Made by a program: the position numbers and the translations under genes | Shown: in pieces, positions 7,288-13,422 of the stretch | How positions within the stretch are numbered: position 1 is the stretch's first letter | How the letters are laid out: each line of letters opens with the position of its first letter | Notes under the pieces: generated by a model | Told to the model about the DNA's origin: nothing | Database searches by the model: none | What the model saw: the letters and a program-made list of their open reading frames with translations, nothing else | Assembly: GCA_021796375.1 (NCBI GenBank) | Contig: JAJYJF010000004.1 | Location: forward strand, 1-13,717 | Length of the DNA stretch: 13,717 bases | Direction: 5' to 3' | From: Chloroflexota bacterium | GTDB taxonomy: Bacteria; Chloroflexota; Anaerolineae; Anaerolineales; Anaerolineaceae

Positions 7288-8958
7288 TCAGCCTTCCGCG
7301 AAGGCCACGAACCTGCCCCACATGGATTCTGCCTCCATCGCCCGCTGGACGTAGCAGCCGATATAGTACCGGCCGCTGGGCAGCGAGTTCAGATCCTTCC
7401 CGAGATTTTCGGCATGGACGATCCGCTTGGGGAACAGGTTGAAATGCATATCCTGGTAGTACTTTTCCAGTGGGAACATCTCATCCCAGTCTTTCCCAAA
7501 GTCGCGCTTGAGCTTCTCGTTCGCTTCCTGGAAGGTCTTCGGATGCCAGATTCTCTGGATAGTATTCATAGGGTGATCGGCTGCCACACAGTCGATCCCG
7601 ATCCACTTGATTTTTCTTTTTGCGATCCAATCCGCGAAATCCGGGGAGGGACCCGGGTGCTTGATCATGTAGCGGAACTCGTCAGAATCCGGGCTGGTCC
7701 AGCCCAGCTTGCCCCATCCCGTTTTGATGATCAGGATGTCGCCGTCGTGCAGGTCGACGACGCTTTCGATCATTTCAGGAGTATAAACACTCGAGTTGCT
7801 CACCAGGTGTGAGATATCGGCGACGACGCCCGGGCCAACCCATTCATCCAGGGGGACCTCGCCGATCGTCCGCCCGCGCGGGTAGAAGTGCTTTTCCCCG
7901 TCCATGTGGGTGGCCAGGTGGATGGATGCGTTGCAGATCGATCCATTGCGCCCCATGCCGAAGTACTGGCCGCCCACCCGCTTGGTGTACTTCACCGTCA
8001 GGGGCTCGTAGTTCGCCCACTGGGGGGATTGGACGCTGAAGGGGACGGATAGGTCGAACATCTTCGCCGATTCCATCGCCGCGTAGAAGTCCTCCGCCTT
8101 CATGTTATCCGGCGCCTGGTACGCAGCCACCCGGGACCAGGCGGATTCGACTTCCATGAAGGGGATCGGCTCGCAGGTGATCCACGCCCGCTGGTTGCTC
8201 AGCTTGTTGATGTCGCCGACGATGCATTCGACCATCACCAGGTGAGATTTTGGCATCTCCAGGTGGGTGAGCTCGTAGTACTCATCCACCGGGAAGACCT
8301 CATCCCAGTGTTTGCCGGTTGCATCGCAGAGCTTCTGGTCGGCCAGCTTGAAGTGATTCTCGTGCCAGCGCCGGATGGGGGTGTTCATCGGGTGTTCGGC
8401 GCTGCCGCAGTCGACACCGATCCACTTCAATTTCATGTCCATCGCCCAGCGGTAGAACTGCATCGAGGGCCCGGGGTGGCGGACCAAGTAGCCAAACTCT
8501 TTCCCTTCGACCCCGCCCTGCGCGTTCGGGTTGACGGTATCCGGCTGGTCCCAGGAGTAGCGGTTGTAGCCGGTATTCACGATCAGGATGTCGCCCGGCT
8601 TTACGTTGACCTTCGAGAGGATCATCTCCGGGGTGTACACGCTGTAATCGGAGACCAGGTCAGAGATGTCGGCGATGACCCCTTCGCCGCTCAGGTCTTT
8701 GAGCGGGATCTCGCTGATCGCCCGCCCGCCGGAGTGAAATGCGCGCTCTCCAACCAGGTGGGTGCCGACCGTGTTGCTCCAGTTGAATATCTGGCCGTTC
8801 GCCCCCGCGCCACCGCCGAACGCGCCGGTGAGCCGCTTGAAGAAGTGAACCTCGAGCGCTTTCTCCATGGGCCACGGTGGGGTGTAGATGCTGCACTGCT
8901 GGGTCAGATCATAGAGTTTTGCGCCTGCCATCATCTTGATGAACTCGTTACGATCCAT
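7288..8958 (-). CDS. Tandem cyclase-family (isatin hydrolase/kynurenine formamidase-like) hydrolase
   Basis: The protein has 556 residues, twice the usual 210-290 of this metal-dependent hydrolase family, because it is an internal duplication. Matching segments are VYTPEMI (107-113 and 391-397), DILIVNTG/DILIIKTG (123-130 and 407-414), RHPGPSMQFYRW/KHPGPSPDFADW (160-171 and 433-444) and KWIGVDC/KWIGIDC (178-184 and 451-457). The family metal motif H-x-G-T-H-x-D is kept in the second half as HLATHMD (347-353) but has decayed to TVGTHLV (63-69) in the first, so only the C-terminal half should be catalytic. Family members open cyclic amides or cleave formamides with a divalent metal, so a cyclic-imide ring-opening role fits. 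The start is the ATG at 8958, with GGAGG 5 nt upstream; the ATG at 8970 overlaps that site and has none of its own. The product is likely cytoplasmic because no signal peptide is seen. Confidence 0.88.
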   Translation of the reverse strand: MDRNEFIKMMAGAKLYDLTQQCSIYTPPWPMEKALEVHFFKRLTGAFGGGAGANGQIFNWSNTVGTHLVGERAFHSGGRAISEIPLKDLSGEGVIADISDLVSDYSVYTPEMILSKVNVKPGDILIVNTGYNRYSWDQPDTVNPNAQGGVEGKEFGYLVRHPGPSMQFYRWAMDMKLKWIGVDCGSAEHPMNTPIRRWHENHFKLADQKLCDATGKHWDEVFPVDEYYELTHLEMPKSHLVMVECIVGDINKLSNQRAWITCEPIPFMEVESAWSRVAAYQAPDNMKAEDFYAAMESAKMFDLSVPFSVQSPQWANYEPLTVKYTKRVGGQYFGMGRNGSICNASIHLATHMDGEKHFYPRGRTIGEVPLDEWVGPGVVADISHLVSNSSVYTPEMIESVVDLHDGDILIIKTGWGKLGWTSPDSDEFRYMIKHPGPSPDFADWIAKRKIKWIGIDCVAADHPMNTIQRIWHPKTFQEANEKLKRDFGKDWDEMFPLEKYYQDMHFNLFPKRIVHAENLGKDLNSLPSGRYYIGCYVQRAMEAESMWGRFVAFAEG

Positions 8959-8963
8959 ATTTG

Positions 8964-8968
8964 CCTCC
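8964..8968 (-). promoter_or_regulatory. Ribosome binding site deciding the cyclase start
   Basis: GGAGG followed by CAAAT and ATG (8958). It overlaps the alternative upstream ATG at 8970, which shows that the shorter 556-residue form is the intended product. Confidence 0.7.
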
Positions 8969-9032
8969 ATATATTGTCAGTAGCCGCCGCCCCGGTTTCC
9001 CACAACCGCGCTGCGGAATGTGAATGGCCGGT

Positions 9033-10277
9033 TTAGTACCCGTACTTCTCTGCGAAGGCGACCAGTGCATCCTCAAAGATGTTCGCCGGGGGCGTGACCA
9101 CGCCCGCGCCGACCTGTCCGACGCCGGGCTCGCGGTGAGCAACGCCCGTATTTACCCGCGGCAGGATCCCCTTCTCGACCACTTTGCGAATATCCACCCC
9201 GGTGGGCGTGCCGCGGAAATCGAGGTAGGGGATGGTGAAAAATTTATGCTCGGCGTAGGTGATCTCGTACATATCCAGGGTGGTATTCACCGCGTCCTTG
9301 GCGGTCCCGCCGATAAAGGTAACGATCGCCGGAGCCGAGGCCATGGCAAAGCCGCCGAAACCGGCCGTCTCGGTGATGGTCGAATCGCCGATATCCGGAT
9401 TGGCGTCTTTTTCGCTGAAGCCGGGGAAGTACAGCGCTTTCACCATGCCGGCCGGCCCGGTGAACCAGCTTTCCCCCAGCCCGCTGACGCGGATTCCGAA
9501 ATCGGTCCCGTTGCGGGCCATCACGGTGACGATCGTGCTGCCTTCCACGTTATCGCCCGCGGCCGTCATCGATTTCGCCGCGGCCATCACCGGGTTCAGG
9601 ATGCTCAGCGCATTTTCACCGAGGAACTTGATTACTTCGTAGGCGGTCGATGGATTTTTCGCGACCCGGGCAACGTGGGGCGCCAGGGCAGTTGTGTAGA
9701 GCTGAGACGCGGCGTCCAGGCGGTTGTGGCCATCGTCGCCCATGTGCAGCGCCTTGGCCAGCATGGTCCGGATATCGATCCCGCCCACCGATTTCAGGGC
9801 TGCATCGACGGTCGGTCCGAGGACCTCGTTCATCCAGGTCAGCTTGGCGATGACCTCGGGGCTGTAAGCGCCCATGCGTAAAACTTTCCCGCGGCCTTCG
9901 TTCAGCCCGGAGTAGGCTTTGTTCCCGTGGGTGGTATTCTCCACGACATAAACCATCATCGAAGGGGAGATCAGCCCGGCCATTGGACCCGCGGCGTTGT
10001 GATGGTGGCAGGGCTCGAACGCGACCTCGCCTGCCTGGATGAGCGCTTCGGCCTCGGCGGCGTCCTTCGCCATCCCCTCGAAGATGAGCGCGCCGTATGC
10101 GGCGCCTTTCATGGGTCCGGCCATCCGCTCCCAGGTGACCGGCGGCCCGGCGTGCAGCAGCAGGTTGGGTTTCATCCCCGGGATAACGTCGATCGCCTTC
10201 CCCATGCCGGTCAGGATCGGATGGGCTTCCATCATTCGCTCGACTGCGGTGGTGTTTGCTTTTTCTATGTCAATCAT
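9033..10277 (-). CDS. DUF1116 protein, YlbE/AllG-like (oxamate carbamoyltransferase subunit family)
   Basis: The protein has 414 residues from the ATG at 10277, close to E. coli YlbE. Conserved blocks visible are HAGPPVTWERMAGPMKGA (42-59), EPCHHHNAAGPMAG (88-101), THGNKAYSG (116-124) and MGDDGHNRLDA (179-189); these His/Asp-rich loops are plausible active-site elements. In E. coli, YlbE works with FdrA and YlbF as the oxamate carbamoyltransferase (AllFGH), which converts oxalurate and phosphate to oxamate and carbamoyl phosphate at the end of anaerobic allantoin breakdown. The neighbouring FdrA gene 66 nt upstream supports a joint complex here. The start chosen has GGAGG 7 nt upstream; a GTG at 10322 is in frame but lies inside a hairpin and adds 15 unconserved residues. 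The substrate could be oxalurate or another ureido acid. Confidence 0.9.
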   Translation of the reverse strand: MIDIEKANTTAVERMMEAHPILTGMGKAIDVIPGMKPNLLLHAGPPVTWERMAGPMKGAAYGALIFEGMAKDAAEAEALIQAGEVAFEPCHHHNAAGPMAGLISPSMMVYVVENTTHGNKAYSGLNEGRGKVLRMGAYSPEVIAKLTWMNEVLGPTVDAALKSVGGIDIRTMLAKALHMGDDGHNRLDAASQLYTTALAPHVARVAKNPSTAYEVIKFLGENALSILNPVMAAAKSMTAAGDNVEGSTIVTVMARNGTDFGIRVSGLGESWFTGPAGMVKALYFPGFSEKDANPDIGDSTITETAGFGGFAMASAPAIVTFIGGTAKDAVNTTLDMYEITYAEHKFFTIPYLDFRGTPTGVDIRKVVEKGILPRVNTGVAHREPGVGQVGAGVVTPPANIFEDALVAFAEKYGY

Positions 10278-10284
10278 TCGGGTT

Positions 10285-10289
10285 CCTCC
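10285..10289 (-). promoter_or_regulatory. Ribosome binding site deciding the DUF1116 start
   Basis: GGAGG lies 7 nt before the ATG at 10277 and just after the T4 tail of the intercistronic hairpin, favouring this start over the GTG at 10322. Confidence 0.7.
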
Positions 10290-10293
10290 AGTG

Positions 10294-10337
10294 AAAAGCC
10301 GCCCGCGGGTGAGGCTCCCCACTCACCGGCGAGCGGC
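10294..10337 (-). terminator. Terminator-like hairpin between fdrA-like and DUF1116 genes
   Basis: In the minus-strand transcript GCCGC-U-CGC-C-GGUGAG pairs with CUCACC-C-GCG-G-GCGGC (10337-10322 with 10313-10298). That gives 15 pairs including one wobble, with one C-C mismatch and an 8-base loop, followed at once by UUUUC (10297-10293). It begins 6 nt after the fdrA-like stop and ends before the DUF1116 ribosome site. This has the layout of an intrinsic terminator with a short U-tract, so it is probably partial, or a 3'-end stabiliser that sets the ratio of the two subunits. Confidence 0.5.
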
Positions 10338-10343
10338 ATGAGA

Positions 10344-12068
10344 TTACCGCTGCTTCATTCTTTCAAGGATGGACATCAATCGATCGTTCCCCCCGGCTGG
10401 CGGGCGCCAATCTACCTGAACCGTGGGGACATTCTGTACTTTCAGGTTCTCGGAGAAGGACTCCAGGCCGACGTTGATCCCCGCCAGGGGTTTTTGCAAC
10501 CCGGTTAAATCGACCGGGGTGGAAGCGGCGCCGTCCGGGGTGGGCTGCGCGTTCAGGCCCTGCAGGATCTGCCCGGCGTAACGGACCACCTCTTCGTTGC
10601 TGGTGCTGACCCATACCCCGGCGCCTTTCAGCTGCTCGATCTGATGATCCAGGTTCTGGGGATCCTCGCCGGTACCGGTGACCACGGCCACCACCTCAAG
10701 ATACCTGCCGCCCGCTTCCGCTGCCTTTTTAGCCTTCACGACCGCCGGGGCCAGCTCGCTGGCCGGATCGGGATGAGATCCAAAGCCGATCACCACGTCG
10801 AGCATGATCACGGCTACGCTCGGATCCTCCCCTTCCTCAAGCAGCCTGCGGATGCGGAGCTCGTTATCCATCATGGGGTGCAGGCGGCCCACGGTGAACT
10901 CATCCTCCCCCAGGTCCACAATCGTATGTTCCTGGCTGATCAATGAGTTGGCCAGCTTGTACTCTTTGTTGAGCGGAGCGTTCGCCCATACCCTGGGCAG
11001 GTAGCCCTGCAGGATGTACTGTGCTTCATAAGCCAGCGTCCCGCCGGAAAAGAGGCCGCGGAAGTAGCGCTGCCCGGGAGCAAAACGCTCGAGCGGGAGG
11101 GATCCCGCCTTCGCCTGCGGGGGATTTTTAACCAGCTCCACGGCCATCTGGGCGGCTTCGTCCAGGCTGCCGGCAAAATACAGGTTCTCGATCTGGCGGG
11201 CAGCCAGCGGGCGAGCGATGAAGTTGACCACGACCGGCTTCCCCGCCTTCCGCGCCACCTGCAGCACTTCATCTGCCACCCTGGGCGCCGGCGGCTTGGA
11301 GACCAGCACGATCACCGCCGTTTCCGGGTCCCGGCTGAGGACGTCGATTCCCTGCTTGAAGGTGATCGCGCCGACCTTCTCTGAGAGATCCCGGCCGCCG
11401 GTGCCGATCCCATAGCTGACCCCGCCGCCCATCTGGTGGATGCGCGACGTCACCTGCTGCAGCCCAGTCCCTGCCGCCGCCACGACGCCGATCGGTCCCA
11501 GGCGAACCTTGTTTGCGAACCCCAACCCCACCCCATGGATGATCGCCGTCCCGCAGTCGGGACCCATCACCAGCAGGCCCTTGCTGGATGAAATTTGTTT
11601 CAGGCTGATTTCATCGTCCACGGAGACGTTGTCGCTGAACAGGAAGACGTGTTTTCCGAGCCGGAGAGCCTCGCGCGCTACCCCGGCAGCATAGCGCCCC
11701 GCGACCGAGATCAAGACCCATTCCGCGTCCGGCAGGTCATTCACCGCGGTTTCAAGCGACTGCGGGCGGTGTTCTTCCGAGACGGCGCTCTTCCGCTTCG
11801 TGAGCAGCTCATCCACCTTGCCCAGCGCTCCGGCGGCGACAGCTTCGCTCTCCGCGCGTACGACCAGCACCAGGTCATCCGGCTTCGCCTTCTCGACTTC
11901 CGGGGATAGAAGGTCGATGTGGGCAAGCAGCTCCTTGTTTCCCTCGGTACCCATCACCACCCCGGCGTCCAATACGCCCGGCAGGGCAGCAAGGTTGCGC
12001 TGCAGCTGCATCAGAAAAGCGGAATCAAAATAAGCGCCGGATCGAATTTCTGCTTTTGTGGCTGGCAA
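10344..12068 (-). CDS. FdrA/AllF-like protein (succinyl-CoA synthetase fold; oxamate carbamoyltransferase subunit family)
   Basis: The protein has 574 residues from a TTG start. The N-terminal segment KAEIRSGAYFDSAFLMQLQRN resembles E. coli FdrA. The CoA-ligase-like domain holds MGPDCGTAI (168-176) and GIGTGGRDLSEKVGAITFKQ (220-239), which corresponds to the GIGGDP loop of succinyl-CoA synthetase alpha. The C-terminal half, resembling the ligase domain, has GLFSGG, DLGEDEFTVGRLHPMMD and DVVIGFGSHPDP. I see no equivalent of the phosphohistidine motif GHAGA, as expected for FdrA, which is not an acyl-CoA synthetase but part of the oxamate carbamoyltransferase in E. coli. The TTG at 12068 has a perfect AGGAGG (12079-12074) 5 nt before it. 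The frame stays open to a TTG at 12101 but that has no ribosome site. It is the first gene of the operon, and the neighbour DUF1116 is its expected partner. Confidence 0.9.
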   Translation of the reverse strand: MPATKAEIRSGAYFDSAFLMQLQRNLAALPGVLDAGVVMGTEGNKELLAHIDLLSPEVEKAKPDDLVLVVRAESEAVAAGALGKVDELLTKRKSAVSEEHRPQSLETAVNDLPDAEWVLISVAGRYAAGVAREALRLGKHVFLFSDNVSVDDEISLKQISSSKGLLVMGPDCGTAIIHGVGLGFANKVRLGPIGVVAAAGTGLQQVTSRIHQMGGGVSYGIGTGGRDLSEKVGAITFKQGIDVLSRDPETAVIVLVSKPPAPRVADEVLQVARKAGKPVVVNFIARPLAARQIENLYFAGSLDEAAQMAVELVKNPPQAKAGSLPLERFAPGQRYFRGLFSGGTLAYEAQYILQGYLPRVWANAPLNKEYKLANSLISQEHTIVDLGEDEFTVGRLHPMMDNELRIRRLLEEGEDPSVAVIMLDVVIGFGSHPDPASELAPAVVKAKKAAEAGGRYLEVVAVVTGTGEDPQNLDHQIEQLKGAGVWVSTSNEEVVRYAGQILQGLNAQPTPDGAASTPVDLTGLQKPLAGINVGLESFSENLKVQNVPTVQVDWRPPAGGNDRLMSILERMKQR

Positions 12069-12073
12069 TTTTC

Positions 12074-12079
12074 CCTCCT
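12074..12079 (-). promoter_or_regulatory. Ribosome binding site AGGAGG deciding a TTG start for the fdrA-like gene
   Basis: A consensus Shine-Dalgarno sequence with 5-nt spacing precedes the TTG at 12068. No ATG or GTG is available at suitable spacing, so initiation at a rare TTG codon is the best reading and may dampen translation. Confidence 0.7.
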
Positions 12080-12179
12080 GAGAGTTGTTTGGAAAGATCA
12101 ACCCGTACTGCCGCCAGTCCTGTCTTTCACCACCCGTCAGAACACAGCGGATTTTCCAACCAGGTTCGAGTTAGAAACG

Positions 12180-12211
12180 AAAAACCTGCCAATCGGAGTG
12201 AGTTGACAGGT
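12180..12211 (-). terminator. Terminator-like hairpin in the operon leader (distal)
   Basis: In the minus-strand transcript ACCUGUCA (12211-12204) pairs with UGGCAGGU (12191-12184), 8 pairs with one G-U, around a 12-base loop. It is followed by UUUUCGUUUC. It lies about 110 nt before the first coding sequence and about 210 nt after the predicted transcription start, so it could act as an attenuator. Confidence 0.45.
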
Positions 12212-12320
12212 CAAGCCGCGCTGATTTGGTAATGTACGATCATCCCGAAAGGGCAATGGAAATAAGGCGCCGCATGTTCTTGAATAGATCTCAAAGAGCG
12301 CTCGGAACCTTTCCTGGACT

Positions 12321-12356
12321 AAAAAACCGCTTTGAGGACAAATCAACGTCCTCAAA
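12321..12356 (-). terminator. Terminator-like hairpin in the operon leader (proximal)
   Basis: TTTGAGGAC (12356-12348 read on the minus strand) and GTCCTCAAA (12339-12331) form a perfect 9-bp stem with an 8-base loop, followed by GCGG and then six Ts (12326-12321). The 4-nt gap before the T-run makes it weaker than the ideal. Because the dyad is symmetrical it may equally be a protein-binding operator just downstream of the promoter. Confidence 0.45.
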
Positions 12357-12413
12357 AAAGCCTGGATGTAAAATTGTTGGCGACACTTCTATATCGCGGG
12401 TCACATTAAAGGG

Positions 12414-12421
12414 GGAGATAC
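12414..12421 (-). repeat. Left arm of an inverted GTATCTCC pair at the divergent transcription starts
   Basis: On the minus strand GTATCTCC begins at the predicted first transcribed base of the operon, 6 nt after the -10 box. The identical octamer occurs on the plus strand at 12508-12515, at the predicted start of the divergent gene. It is a candidate operator half-site or initiation element. Confidence 0.4.
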
Positions 12422-12427
12422 GAAAAA

Positions 12428-12456
12428 AGTATAGCACCGCTGCAATCGCTTGTCAA
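12428..12456 (-). promoter_or_regulatory. Strong sigma70-type promoter of the minus-strand operon
   Basis: TTGACA (12456-12451) is a perfect -35 box, followed by a 17-bp spacer and the -10 box TATACT (12433-12428), one base off consensus. Transcription should start near 12421. No other pair of this quality was found between the divergent genes, so it probably drives the whole fdrA-to-permease operon. Confidence 0.75.
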
Positions 12457-12495
12457 ATGTCGGAGGACCCAATCGAAATAAACTTGTATAGCGTG

Positions 12496-12504
12496 TGTTA
12501 GAAT
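12496..12504 (+). promoter_or_regulatory. Extended -10 promoter for the GNAT-like gene
   Basis: TG-T-TAGAAT is a good extended -10 element. The matching -35 region (about 12476-12481, AAATAA) is poor, as tolerated by extended -10 promoters. The predicted start near 12511 leaves a 5' leader of about 108 nt before the ATG at 12619. Confidence 0.45.
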
Positions 12505-12507
12505 AGG

Positions 12508-12515
12508 GTATCTCC
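12508..12515 (+). repeat. Right arm of the inverted GTATCTCC pair
   Basis: GTATCTCC sits at the predicted start of transcription of the plus-strand gene, mirroring 12421-12414 on the other strand with 86 bp between them. Confidence 0.4.
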
Positions 12516-12530
12516 GTAAGCGGGTTATTG

Positions 12531-12547
12531 CGAATAAATGGTATTCG
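12531..12547 (+). repeat. Dyad CGAATA-N5-TATTCG in the GNAT leader
   Basis: A perfect 6+6 inverted repeat with a 5-base centre, AT-rich and therefore more operator-like than a stable RNA hairpin. GGTATT at 12540-12545 can alternatively pair with AATACC at 12561-12566, so two exclusive foldings are possible in the leader RNA. Confidence 0.35.
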
Positions 12548-12618
12548 ATGGCAGCTGGGAAATACCGCCAAAAAAGTCCTCACTACCTTTCACATCCTAC
12601 TGAAAAGGAGCATTCACA

Positions 12619-13344
12619 ATGAGACTCGAACCGCCAGAAAAGGTATCGCAAGAACAGATCACCATCGATGTCCGGGAAATTGAGCCGCTCCTCCAGGCGC
12701 CAGCCATGGAGTTGCCCGCCTGGCCGGAAGCCATGATCAAGATGAGGGATGGCCGCATCCTTTACATCCGCCAGGCGAAGCTGGAAGATGTGCCCCTGAT
12801 GCTCGAGTACATGCGAAAGGTAATGAACGCCGACCACGACTTTTATGATATTGTCGGCGCCCGCGTCTACGCGGAGATCCTCGGCTGGTACCGCAGCCGG
12901 CTGAAGGACCCCTTCCACCTGATCGGCACGTTCGACGGGGTTTGGGCTGGGCTCGCCAACGGCCGGGTGATGAACGAGGATGTGGCGATCAGCCTGCACA
13001 CCATGACGTTTGCCCGCCGCGGCCGCATCGGCTACGCGATGTATTATGCAAAAACCTACTACGCTCTCGAAATCTTGAAGTGCAAAGAGTGGTGGTCGAC
13101 CTTCGAAAGCTACAACGGCTGGCGCATGGCCGGCCTTGAAATGGCCCAACCCACCTACCCCTGGCCCGAGTACCAGCACGAGCTCGGCGGGGCGCGGGTT
13201 TACTACGTCACCAAGCGCTATTGGGACCAGGCGCTGCGGAATTTCTGCCCCCAGATGATCGGCAGCGACCTGACTTTCGACGTCCCGGACGAGGTGCGTA
13301 AAGCGAACGAGGTCTTCAAGCTGCCCGAGGAAGTCGTCGTTTAA
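12619..13344 (+). CDS. GNAT-like acyltransferase-fold protein, divergent from the operon
   Basis: The protein has 241 residues and a good AAGGAG ribosome site 8 nt before the ATG. After a 40-residue polar N-terminal stretch, MRDGRILYIRQAKLEDVPLM (42-61) is the typical first strand and helix of the GNAT fold. HLIGTFDGVWAGLANGRV (100-117) gives the next strands, and ARRGRIGYAMYYAKTYYAL (132-150) occupies the place of the acetyl-CoA pyrophosphate loop but lacks a clean Q/R-x-x-G-x-G/A. FESYNGWRMAGLEMA (162-176) resembles the terminal NxxxxxLY/kLGF-type helix. The acyl donor and acceptor are unknown, and the imperfect loop leaves open that it binds a ligand without catalysis. Its divergent position and mirrored start-site octamers suggest shared control with the catabolic operon. 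No helix-turn-helix is seen, so it is not an evident regulator. Confidence 0.8.
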   Translation: MRLEPPEKVSQEQITIDVREIEPLLQAPAMELPAWPEAMIKMRDGRILYIRQAKLEDVPLMLEYMRKVMNADHDFYDIVGARVYAEILGWYRSRLKDPFHLIGTFDGVWAGLANGRVMNEDVAISLHTMTFARRGRIGYAMYYAKTYYALEILKCKEWWSTFESYNGWRMAGLEMAQPTYPWPEYQHELGGARVYYVTKRYWDQALRNFCPQMIGSDLTFDVPDEVRKANEVFKLPEEVVV

Positions 13345-13368
13345 TACTCCAATTCTCTCGATCCGCAC

Positions 13369-13402
13369 AGCCTGGCAGCCCTCCGCTTGCCAGGTTGTTT
13401 TT
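13369..13402 (+). terminator. Intrinsic terminator after the GNAT-like gene
   Basis: AGCCTGGCA (13369-13377) pairs with TGCCAGGTT (13388-13396), 9 pairs with one G-U and a 10-base loop, followed by GTTTTTAATT. It lies 25 nt after the stop codon. Confidence 0.75.
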
Positions 13403-13416
13403 AATTCGGATAAAAT
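13387..13416 (+). promoter_or_regulatory. Promoter of the beta-mannosidase gene, apparently leaderless
   Basis: TTGCCA (13387-13392, five of six consensus bases) and TAAAAT (13411-13416, five of six) are separated by 18 bp. Only six bases (CCAGCT) separate the -10 box from the ATG at 13423, and no Shine-Dalgarno sequence is present, so transcription should start at or next to the start codon. The -35 box lies inside the 3' arm of the preceding terminator. Confidence 0.55.
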
Positions 13417-13422
13417 CCAGCT

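Larger units (their letters stand above)
12069..12421 (-). promoter_or_regulatory. Long structured 5' leader of the operon, candidate attenuator or riboswitch
   Basis: This is the stretch between the predicted start of transcription near 12421 and the fdrA-like TTG. It is about 350 nt long, contains no gene I can support, and is more AT-rich than the coding sequence. Two terminator-like hairpins lie in it (12356-12321 and 12211-12180), and other short self-complementary pieces such as CCCUUUCGGG (about 12253-12244) suggest folding. No known riboswitch consensus (purine, guanidine, molybdenum cofactor, T-box) was recognised by eye. The boundaries and function are inferred. Confidence 0.4.

Noticed and set aside
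10344..12068. Calling the FdrA-like protein a succinyl-CoA or other acyl-CoA synthetase
   Set aside because: The fold is shared, but the phosphohistidine motif is not evident and the DUF1116 neighbour points to the carbamoyltransferase group.
12069..12101. Start of the fdrA-like gene at the TTG at 12101
   Set aside because: No ribosome site precedes it. The consensus AGGAGG at 12079-12074 lies inside this extension and points to the TTG at 12068.
12069..12618. Short open frames in the divergent intergenic region as small genes
   Set aside because: They lack ribosome sites or family similarity, overlap promoter and hairpin elements, and are explained by chance.
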